Shown piece by piece: positions 26,823 through 32,484 of a stretch of DNA of 64,000 bases. The first letter of the stretch is position 1. Each line of letters begins with the position of its first letter. The notes beneath the pieces were generated by a model. The model was not told where the DNA came from and did not search any database. It saw only the letters and a list, made by a program, of their open reading frames with translations. The DNA comes from Marinomonas rhodophyticola (GTDB lineage: Bacteria > Pseudomonadota > Gammaproteobacteria > Pseudomonadales > Marinomonadaceae): contig NZ_JAPEUL010000007.1 in assembly GCF_026113935.1 (NCBI RefSeq), forward strand, positions 682,001 through 746,000, in the 5' to 3' direction. The position numbers and the translations under genes are program-made.

Positions 26823-27596
26823 ATGTTTAGAAAAGTTTTAAATGATATTTATAATGCGAAAAATTTAGATTCATATATTCTTTTTATTACTGTCATTGTT
26901 TATGCTTTTTTTAAAGTAATCGATTTTTTCGAATTTATTGATATCGACATTGATTTTTCTAAATACGATTCAAATTTGATTCTTTCTTTGTTTGGTGTTA
27001 TGGCTATATCTACTCTTAAAACACGACGGGCTGATGAAAAAATTCTAGATAGAATTAATTGCAATGATGAAATTTTTGTTCATTCATTTTCCCCGTATTT
27101 TAGAGAGAATATTAAAAAATCTGATAAAATACGAATAGTCTCAGTGACGTTAGATTTAATTAATCTTGATGAATTTGAATCGATCTTCAATGATAAACTC
27201 AAACTTGGTCATAAAATTGAGGTTTTACTTGTAAATCCTTTTAATGAATCCGCTTTGGATATGGCGTCAAAGAGAGCAAGGTGGGAGTCACAGGAAGCTC
27301 TTAAAAATCGAATTATAAGTAATCTTGATATATTGTCTGCAATTAACGAAGAAAATGAAGTTAAAATTTCCATAAAAGTGGTTGATTTTCCATTGTCATA
27401 TTCTGCAATACTTGTTGAGCCTTCAAAGAGAAAAATTTCTAATTTAATATATATGGCTCATTATCCATACAAAACTGAAAAAGTAAGAGAACCAAAGCAT
27501 ACTCTACAAGAAGGATTTGATTCTTATTTTAATCTTTTTAACGAAGAGCTGAATAATCTTTGGGAGTCAGGAATGATATGGGAGGGTGCTAAGTAA
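26823..27596 (+). CDS. Accessory membrane protein with cytosolic domain, first gene after D
   Basis: 257 aa, AT-rich. Two hydrophobic segments lie at about residues 17-38 and 50-65. A cytosolic part then begins (TRRADEKILDRINCNDEIFV) that shows an alternating beta/alpha core: IRIVSVTLDLINLDEFES, then KIEVLLVNPFNESALDMASKR, then VKISIKVVDFPLSYSAILV. This resembles phospholipase D-like/effector folds in which a membrane anchor carries a signalling or nuclease-like domain, but the catalytic HxK motif is not seen. The ATG follows AAGGATG. Probably a lysogenic-conversion or phage-exclusion gene. Confidence 0.65.
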   Translation: MFRKVLNDIYNAKNLDSYILFITVIVYAFFKVIDFFEFIDIDIDFSKYDSNLILSLFGVMAISTLKTRRADEKILDRINCNDEIFVHSFSPYFRENIKKSDKIRIVSVTLDLINLDEFESIFNDKLKLGHKIEVLLVNPFNESALDMASKRARWESQEALKNRIISNLDILSAINEENEVKISIKVVDFPLSYSAILVEPSKRKISNLIYMAHYPYKTEKVREPKHTLQEGFDSYFNLFNEELNNLWESGMIWEGAK

Positions 27597-27612
27597 TAAT
27601 TTTTGAGAGTTT

Positions 27613-27651
27613 GAGATTGATGAAAAATAACACTGAATCTTCATTGATCTC
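27613..27651. repeat. Hairpin preceding the second gene D end
   Basis: GAGAT at 27613-27617 pairs with ATCTC at 27647-27651, with TGATGAA...TTCATTGA inside. The same element with GGGG/CCCC arms precedes the third copy at 28553-28592. It may be a terminator, RNA structure or recombination site. Confidence 0.5.
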
Positions 27652-27655
27652 AAAT

Positions 27656-27902
27656 AACTACGCTAACCCAACAAGCCTGCCAAGACGACTTCATCAAAAG
27701 CCAACGCCAAGGATCCAGCGTCACCCTAGACACACTTATTGGAAGGTACGTGCAACCTAAACTCGTCGCAGAAGGCATCCTCACCCTAAACGACACCTTC
27801 CCACCCGAAATGAAAGGCAACTGGTGCATAGACAAAGTCACCGCACGAGGCGACAGCAAAGCAGGGTATCGGTGTTCTGTGGTGGCTAGTGAGGTGGTAT
27901 GA
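27656..27902 (+). pseudogene. Second copy of the 3' end of gene D
   Basis: About 247 bp matching 26474-26731, ending at an equivalent stop (27900-27902). It has lost 9 bp near its start and carries a substituted stretch near 27730-27755 (CACTTATTGGAAGGTACG in place of the D sequence). There is no start codon or upstream coding part, so it is not expressed as D. It is followed by the next accessory gene. Confidence 0.92.
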
Positions 27903-27905
27903 GTT

Positions 27906-27933
27906 GAGCGCTCTGTATTTAATTAGAGCGCTC
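27906..27933. terminator. Hairpin after the second gene D end
   Basis: Perfect 9-bp arms, GAGCGCTCT at 27906-27914 and AGAGCGCTC at 27925-27933, lie between the D remnant and the convergent gene at 27954. No T-run follows, so it may be a factor-dependent terminator or an operator-like palindrome. Confidence 0.45.
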
Positions 27934-27953
27934 AGGTTTGAGTGGGGTTGGGA

Positions 27954-28421
27954 CTAAATCATTACAGAGCGAGATCGAGATCTAATTCGAGTTAGCATGT
28001 CCTCGATGTTATTTGATGTGTAGGCAAATGTTAGACCCATAATGAATATATAGACAGAAAGTTTAATATATTGAACGCTGATATTTTCATTGAGAAGGAA
28101 AAAAGGAGAAAATATAAAAACTAAAGCAGTAGTTTTAAATATATTAAGGGAAATTGTCGTGCACATTTCAGGTATTTTCAAAAAATCAGATGTCAAGAAA
28201 ATATTCTTTTTCTCTGGTGATATTCTCCACTCACAATATAATAGTAATAATCCGTAAATAAACATTCCTGAGAACATTGTATATAAAAATCTCTCGCTAT
28301 ATGATAATAAATTTTTTATATCCTGTAGGAAGTCCGAATAACTTAGAATGTAGTAGAGCACAAAGTTTGAAAAGAGCGTCAGCCGATTTTTTGATAGGAA
28401 ATCCATTAAAAAAATTTTCAT
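27954..28421 (-). CDS. Accessory integral membrane protein, second gene after D
   Basis: 155 aa from the ATG at 28421, chosen because GGAG lies 7 bp before it. A longer frame goes to 28460. Strongly hydrophobic with about four membrane helices (FSNFVLYYILSY; FSGMFIYGLLLLY; TTALVFIFSPFFLL; LSVYIFIMGLTFAY) and an Arg/Ser-rich tail (TRIRSRSRSVMI). AT-rich. It points against the prophage late operon. No family recognised. Position and form suggest a lysogenic-conversion gene. Confidence 0.6.
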   Translation of the reverse strand: MKIFLMDFLSKNRLTLFSNFVLYYILSYSDFLQDIKNLLSYSERFLYTMFSGMFIYGLLLLYCEWRISPEKKNIFLTSDFLKIPEMCTTISLNIFKTTALVFIFSPFFLLNENISVQYIKLSVYIFIMGLTFAYTSNNIEDMLTRIRSRSRSVMI

Positions 28422-28552
28422 TATTTCACTCCAGAGTGTTAGACCAATTTTAGTATACAAATGATACTAGCCGATTTTGATAGGAGGTTTCATGCGTTTA
28501 ACAGGAAAAAATGGGGGTTAAGTGGATGTTAAGTAAAAAAACAACAGAATTT

Positions 28553-28592
28553 GGGGGCTGATGAAAAATAACCCTTAAACTTCATCGACCCC
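28553..28592. repeat. Hairpin preceding the third gene D end
   Basis: A G-run at 28553-28557 pairs with CCCC at 28589-28592, enclosing GATGAA...TTCATC. It matches the element at 27613 in core sequence but with different, still complementary, outer arms. Confidence 0.5.
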
Positions 28593-28594
28593 AA

Positions 28595-28841
28595 AAACTA
28601 CGCCAAAGCTACGACAACCCAACAGGCCTGCCAAGACAACCTCATCAAAAGCCAACGCCAAGGCACCAGCGTCACACTCGACTTACCAGGCAACCCCAAA
28701 CTCGTCGCAGAAGGCATCCTCACCCTAAACGACACCTTCCCACCCGAAATGAAAGGCAACTGGAGCATAGACAAAGTCACCGCACGAGGCGACAGCAAAG
28801 CAGGGTATCGGTGTACCGTGGTGGCTAGTGAGGTTGTTTGA
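28595..28841 (+). pseudogene. Third copy of the 3' end of gene D
   Basis: About 247 bp, closer to the intact gene than copy 2 (the run from 28680 to 28800 is almost identical to 26560-26690). It ends at TGA 28839-28841. It keeps the D reading frame but has no start. Followed by the third accessory gene. Confidence 0.93.
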
Positions 28842-28871
28842 GGTGGTACTTGGAAAATGTGTGCGCTTTGT

Positions 28872-28949
28872 ACTGGTAGTAAATAAGAAAGTCTTTTAGT
28901 ATCAAGGGATAAGGATCAACAATGCGGAAGTAAAGCGTATGCGCACTAT
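28872..28949 (+). repeat. Upstream element shared by two accessory genes (copy 2)
   Basis: ACTGGTAG at 28872, AAAGTCTTTTAGTATCAAGG at 28888-28907 and GCGCACTAT at 28941-28949, in the order seen before the K+ channel gene at 24099-24191. Confidence 0.6.
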
Positions 28950-28979
28950 TATAATACCATGTGTTTTTTTGGAGGTTGA

Positions 28980-29738
28980 GTGGAAATATTTGATGCTTTG
29001 TTGCAGTGGTTAAATATTAATTGGCGGGCAGTGATAGCCACTATAAGTCTAATTTTATCTGGGTACTTTGCTTATCAGAAAATAGGAAACAAAATTGGCT
29101 TAACATATCAAGTCACCATTGGTGGCTATTCCGACGAGCAAATTAGTAACTTAGTTATATCTAATAGAAAAGACAAGACAATATCTATTTGGTCAATTTA
29201 TGCCGTTTTAGAAAACGACATAAAGTTTGAAGTATATAAACCTGTAGCACCCCTAATCTTGAAGTCTGGAGAGTCTGTCAGTGTTTCACCTGAAAAATAC
29301 TCATATCTACACCTAGACGGCGATAGGTTTCTCCCTAAATTCTTATTCGGGAGAATTGATTTCTATGCAAACCTTGGTAATAAGATGGTTAAGTGTATAG
29401 ACGAGAAAATCTCGGATAAACGAAATAGCTTATATCGAGTTGCTACTAAGTCCAAGGTTTCTCTTGATGGACATCTATATAATGAAAACGTACGTTTTGT
29501 CTTAATCTACTTCTTTGAAGGTGAGAAACAATTTGCTTTCTTCGAGACTAACGGTTTTATTGGCCATGAATGGGGGAAAACCCCAAATCATATGGGTGTA
29601 GATAACTATGATGCTAATAGCATCAAAGTAATGTTGGAGCATTACGGTTACGACCAAATGTTTTCTAATTATGTATGTCTTGAGAACTGTGGTCCTAAAG
29701 ATGGCTTTAAAGTAGTATTCCGAAAAAGAAATACATAA
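28980..29738 (+). CDS. Accessory membrane-anchored protein, third gene after D
   Basis: 252 aa, starting at a GTG at 28980 behind GGAGG. One membrane helix at about residues 15-33 (WRAVIATISLILSGYFAYQK) is followed by a soluble beta-rich part (IGLTYQVTIGGYSDEQISNL; SIWSIYAVLENDIKFEVYKP; PLILKSGESVSVSPEKYSYL). No family or catalytic motif is recognised. AT-rich. It shares the upstream element with the K+ channel gene, so the two may be co-regulated. Confidence 0.65.
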   Translation: MEIFDALLQWLNINWRAVIATISLILSGYFAYQKIGNKIGLTYQVTIGGYSDEQISNLVISNRKDKTISIWSIYAVLENDIKFEVYKPVAPLILKSGESVSVSPEKYSYLHLDGDRFLPKFLFGRIDFYANLGNKMVKCIDEKISDKRNSLYRVATKSKVSLDGHLYNENVRFVLIYFFEGEKQFAFFETNGFIGHEWGKTPNHMGVDNYDANSIKVMLEHYGYDQMFSNYVCLENCGPKDGFKVVFRKRNT

Positions 29739-29879
29739 CAAGCTAGTTCATTTGACGCAGTTAAACGGTGCGGTCGCAGTTTAGAGTTTTCCACACATTT
29801 TATTTTCCATCGCTCTGCGCAATTGGCTGGAGCGTTAATTCTTCCCATTCCTCAAATAACTCATGTTTTGTTTTCTCCA
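29739..29879. other. Short intergenic region before the second C4 locus
   Basis: No gene or strong hairpin is seen. It ends at the TTGACC promoter box of the second C4 locus. Confidence 0.4.
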
Positions 29880-29908
29880 TTGACCCCACCTCAATCTTGA
29901 TCTAGTAT
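29880..29908 (+). promoter_or_regulatory. Promoter of the second C4-type RNA / antA locus
   Basis: TTGACC at 29880-29885 and TAGTAT at 29903-29908 with a 17-bp spacer, matching the first locus. Confidence 0.75.
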
Positions 29909-29914
29909 TTCTCT

Positions 29915-30095
29915 TGCACTGGCAAAATCCAGTGTCGGGATTAGCACCTCGTTTGAACCGAAGCGGCCTAAAACACGCACCGCGTGTTTTTTGTGGCTGG
30001 AGTCCGCCTGTTATGGTGGGTCTTTGTTGGGCAACCCTCGGGTTGGCCGTTCCTTCGGGCGGTAGTGCTAACCTGATTTAGACCCACCACCTTAA
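29915..30095 (+). ncRNA. Second C4-type antisense RNA, upstream of antA
   Basis: Same order of parts as at 22560: a1 TTAGCAC (29941-29947), hairpin AAACACGC / GCGTGTTT with a T-run (29971-29992), stem GGTGGGTCT (30015-30023) / AGACCCACC (30080-30088), inner hairpin GGGCAACC-CTCG-GGTTGGCC (30029-30048), antisense boxes a' GTGCTAA (30065-30071) and b' ACCACCTT (30086-30093). Compared with copy 1 the inner stem changed from CTAGC/GCTAG to CAACC/GGTTG and the box from TAGTAC/GTACTA to TAGCAC/GTGCTA, pairing being kept each time. Confidence 0.78.
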
Positions 30096-30100
30096 TAGGA

Positions 30101-30142
30101 TTAGCACCTTAATAGGGTGGTCAATACATTGACCGAAGGAGG
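30101..30142 (+). promoter_or_regulatory. C4 target site and ribosome binding site of antA
   Basis: a2 TTAGCAC (30101-30107) is the complement of a'. b2 GGGTGGT (30115-30121) pairs with b' using one wobble. AGGAGG at 30137-30142 lies 6 bp before the ATG. Confidence 0.7.
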
Positions 30143-30148
30143 CCATAG

Positions 30149-30762
30149 ATGGCTACTCAACTTATTACACTTCACACTCGCTCTATCAACGAGCAAACCC
30201 TCGATACCGTAAACGCCCGTGAACTTCATGCTTTCCTAGAAGTAGGCCGCGACTTTTCCAATTGGATAAAAGCTCGTATTAACCGATATGGTTTTATTGA
30301 AGGTGAAGACTTTATGTGCGTTGAAAATTTGAGCCTCGCCAAAACGGGCGAGACTCAAAATCTAGGACGCAAAAAGTAATCGAATATTTCGTCACCCTAG
30401 ACATGGCAAAAGAACTGGCCATGGTCGAACGCAACGACAAGGGCAAACAAGCCCGCCGCTACTTCATCGACTGCGAAAAACAACTCCACGAGCAAAAACA
30501 ACTTCCCGCCACCATGCCCAACACGGCCCCCCTCAATACCAGCTTCCAAGAAACAGAAAAGTACCAAGTCCTCAATGACATGATCAAATCCCTGAAACTG
30601 GAAAGTGACCCTGTGGTTATCCCTTCAAAAGAGATTGTAGACATGGTTCATGCCATCCGCATGTATCAAACCCAAATCGCCCAACTCCGCACACCAGACT
30701 GGGTAAACGACAACATCACCCGCGTCAAAGACCTCGCCAAACGCAACTTCACAGATTTCTAA
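30149..30762 (+). CDS. AntA-type phage antirepressor (frameshifted)
   Basis: Antirepressor related to P1 Ant. The AntA domain fills the N-terminal part ([32 protein letters not shown]). The frame breaks near 30375 in an A5 run. One added A restores [20 protein letters not shown] and the rest ([20 protein letters not shown]). The C-terminal segment ([20 protein letters not shown], ending in DF) is homologous to that of the Rha protein at 22787. Joined length is about 204 aa. Controlled by the C4-type RNA upstream. Confidence 0.85.
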
Positions 30763-30829
30763 TTGATAGATCGTTTTTAAGTGGTTGAATTATCATCTCC
30801 TCATTTTTGAGGGGGCGGTAATAGTCATT

Positions 30830-30867
30830 AAAGTGCCATAAGCTCAATTTTGAGCCTATGGCACTTT
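30830..30867 (+). terminator. Long hairpin after antA
   Basis: AAAGTGCCATA at 30830-30840 pairs perfectly with TATGGCACTTT at 30857-30867, with a further GCTCA/TGAGC inside. Only three T follow, so the strength is uncertain. Confidence 0.6.
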
Positions 30868-30870
30868 AGT

Positions 30871-30958
30871 AAACGTCACCACAATATTTTACGCAAGATA
30901 GAAAACCTTGATGCAGCGCGAATTCCATGCCCTCAATTTTGAGGTGATGGCGCATTAA
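30871..30958 (+). pseudogene. Fragment of a Rha domain
   Basis: Encodes KRHHNILRKIENLD and, after a one-base shift, EFHALNFEVMAH, matching the part of Rha around GKHHRNVLRKIESL to SALNFELA at 22880-22975. About 30 codons remain. A relic of a third antirepressor or of recombination between antirepressor genes. Confidence 0.8.
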
Positions 30959-30980
30959 GCCCACAAAGGTGGGCTTTGTA
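30957..30980 (+). terminator. Hairpin between the Rha fragment and higB
   Basis: AAGCCCAC at 30957-30964 and GTGGGCTT at 30969-30976 with an AAAG loop. A short T-rich tail follows. Confidence 0.6.
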
Positions 30981-31015
30981 TTGATTGTTGATGCGCACCA
31001 CGCTACACTTCTTTT

Positions 31016-31294
31016 ATGATCAAAACATTCAAACACAAAGGCCTTAAGAAATACTTCGAAACAGGAAGCGTTTCCGGTATTCAAGCAAAGCATCAGCGTA
31101 AAATACGTATGCAACTTGCTGCCATTGATACTGCCCATGAGATTGATGATATCAATTTACCTGGCTTCAACTTGCACCCTTTGAAGGGCAATCGAGATGG
31201 TATTTGGTCTATTACCGTGAACGGGAATTGGCGTATTACTTTCGAATTTATTGATGGTAATGCTTACATTCTCAACTATGAGGATTATCACTAA
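31016..31294 (+). CDS. higB: HigB-type toxin (RelE superfamily mRNA interferase)
   Basis: A 92-aa ribosome-dependent RNase. Family features: MIKTFKHKGLKKYFETGS, then RKIRMQLAAIDTAHEIDDIN, then LPGFNLHPLKGNRDGIWSIT and NGNWRITFEFIDGNAYILNY, the HigB/Graves core. Toxin precedes antitoxin, the usual HigBA order, with TAATG overlap. It may stabilise the prophage at its right end. Confidence 0.93.
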   Translation: MIKTFKHKGLKKYFETGSVSGIQAKHQRKIRMQLAAIDTAHEIDDINLPGFNLHPLKGNRDGIWSITVNGNWRITFEFIDGNAYILNYEDYH

Positions 31295-31587
31295 TGAATA
31301 TGCACAACCCTCCGCACCCAGGCGAATTTATTTACGATGTTTATCTTGAGCCAGCGGGTTTGAGTTGCCGCTTTTTGGCTAAGCAATTGGATGTCGCCTC
31401 GTCCACGTTAAATCGTGTCCTGAAAGGGCAGAGCGCGGTGTCGCCTGAAATGGCATTGCGTTTGTCTAAAGCGCTTGGTAGAACACCAGAAAGCTGGCTG
31501 GCCATGCAAGATGCCTACGACCTTTGGCAAGCCAAACAGCATCTAAATTTAGCGAATGTTCATCCTGTTAACTTTGCAGTGGCCTAG
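31294..31587 (+). CDS. higA: HigA-type antitoxin (XRE helix-turn-helix)
   Basis: A 97-aa antitoxin: NPPHPGEFIYDVYLEPAGLS, then the helix-turn-helix (FLAKQLDVASSTLNRVLKGQ), then MALRLSKALGRTPESWLAMQ. It binds HigB and represses the shared promoter. Overlaps higB by one base. Confidence 0.94.
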   Translation: MNMHNPPHPGEFIYDVYLEPAGLSCRFLAKQLDVASSTLNRVLKGQSAVSPEMALRLSKALGRTPESWLAMQDAYDLWQAKQHLNLANVHPVNFAVA

Positions 31588-31639
31588 ACCATTAATTCAG
31601 ATCAAGTTTTTTGACTGGCCTAATGGTCTACCACCTAAT

Positions 31640-31792
31640 CTAAATATCGCCTTTCTCTAGTACCGCTTTCAGCTCATCTTGAAGCTGCTCTAAATACTCG
31701 GCAATAACGTGCTGATTGGCCTCTGGTATCGCTGAGATATCAGCAAGGGAAATGCATTCTAGATCGGTGAGAAGTTGTTGTAAGTGTTCCAT
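31640..31792 (-). CDS. Small acidic hypothetical protein (50 aa)
   Basis: Reads MEHLQQLLTDLECISLADIS, then a helix with VIAEYLEQLQDELKAVLEKG, ending at TAG (31640-31642). AGGA lies about 9 bp before its ATG at 31792. Very acidic and helical, so perhaps a small partner protein. Its place beside higBA and the att site suggests a prophage edge gene. Unrecognised. Confidence 0.5.
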   Translation of the reverse strand: MEHLQQLLTDLECISLADISAIPEANQHVIAEYLEQLQDELKAVLEKGDI

Positions 31793-32046
31793 TTGAGAAA
31801 GTCCTTTTCTTTAATGTGGTTAATCTGATCGATTATAGTGACATAGACACTCAGGTGAATCAATCCGAAAAACCATGGCAAAGCCACTCAAAAAAAGATG
31901 CGTTATTCGCATTAAAAAGCTAAAATTTGATTTCCTTAAAGCTTGTAAGTTATTGATTTATATAGAAGTGAATCGATTGGAAAAACATTTATTTCACGTA
32001 ATTATTTTGTTTTAAATCATATGGTTAGGCGTGCAATATATGGACT
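31793..32046. other. Prophage right-end non-coding region
   Basis: AT-rich stretch between the 50-aa ORF and the att site. No gene or convincing hairpin is seen. Confidence 0.4.
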
Positions 32047-32091
32047 TTGACATGGTAGAGGTCAGCAGTTCGAATCTGCTTAGTCCTACCA
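32047..32091 (+). other. Prophage attachment site (3' part of a tRNA-Val(GAC) gene)
   Basis: From TTGACAT (anticodon loop with anticodon GAC) to CCA at 32089-32091 the sequence is a tRNA 3' half: stem strand GGTAG, variable loop AGGTC, T-arm AGCAG-TTCGAAT-CTGCT, acceptor TAGTCCT, then A and CCA. The bases before TTGACAT (TATATGGACT) cannot form the tRNA 5' half. This is the form of an att site left by an integrase that recombines inside a tRNA gene. The intact gene would be at the left end, outside the window. Confidence 0.8.
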
Positions 32092-32111
32092 CCTAATTAA
32101 GTAATAAAATC

Positions 32112-32144
32112 AAGGGCTTACGTTAATTCGTAAGCCCTTTTTTT
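32112..32144 (+). terminator. Terminator of the original tRNA gene
   Basis: AAGGGCTTACG at 32112-32122 pairs perfectly with CGTAAGCCCTT at 32129-32139, followed by a T-run. It lies 20 bp after the CCA, as expected for the host tRNA terminator. Confidence 0.88.
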
Positions 32145-32273
32145 GTGTCTGTTTATCCTTACTTTATCCATTTCTTATCCTTTGTTATCCGTTTTTTGGT
32201 AGTGTTTTGCGGCTTTTGGGTGTGTTTTGTGTGCTTGAAAAGTTGTCGTTATTGCTGTCATTTTCGTGCAGGC

Positions 32274-32301
32274 ATAAAAAAAGAGAGCGGTTAGCTCTCT
32301 T
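32274..32301 (-). terminator. Terminator, minus strand, downstream of hglS
   Basis: AAGAGAGC at 32281-32288 pairs with GCTCTCTT at 32294-32301. On the minus strand it is followed by a run of T (A-run at 32276-32282), so it ends transcription coming from 32485. Confidence 0.75.
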
Positions 32302-32429
32302 CTTCGTCTATTAGTACTAAATTGCAATTAGTTTAGAAGATACTTTTTAGTCAGATTTTCTAGCCGGTTTTTAGCACTAATTAGGATATATATATCATTT
32401 GGTCAGTTCTGTAGCTATATTAGGGAGGA

Positions 32430-32463
32430 CTGTTTGCAATGTTCATGAATGCATTGCAAACAG
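32430..32463. repeat. 12-bp perfect inverted repeat downstream of hglS
   Basis: CTGTTTGCAATG at 32430-32441 and CATTGCAAACAG at 32452-32463 with a 10-bp loop. It lies just past the hglS stop, without a T-run. Possible mRNA 3' stabiliser or protein binding site. Confidence 0.6.
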
Positions 32464-32484
32464 ATAGTTTGAGTTTATTTGAGA

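Noticed and set aside
27650-28798. Minus-strand frames across the gene D repeats (27650-27859, 28598-28798)
   Set aside because: They are antisense shadows of the D coding sequence and are also present over the intact gene (26488-26688).
26823-29738. Accessory genes behind D as an insertion-sequence array
   Set aside because: No transposase or terminal inverted repeats are seen. The repeats are ends of gene D.
32020-32091. Complete tRNA gene
   Set aside because: The 5' half cannot form the D-arm, the 5' acceptor strand or the 5' anticodon stem. Only the 3' part is tRNA-like.
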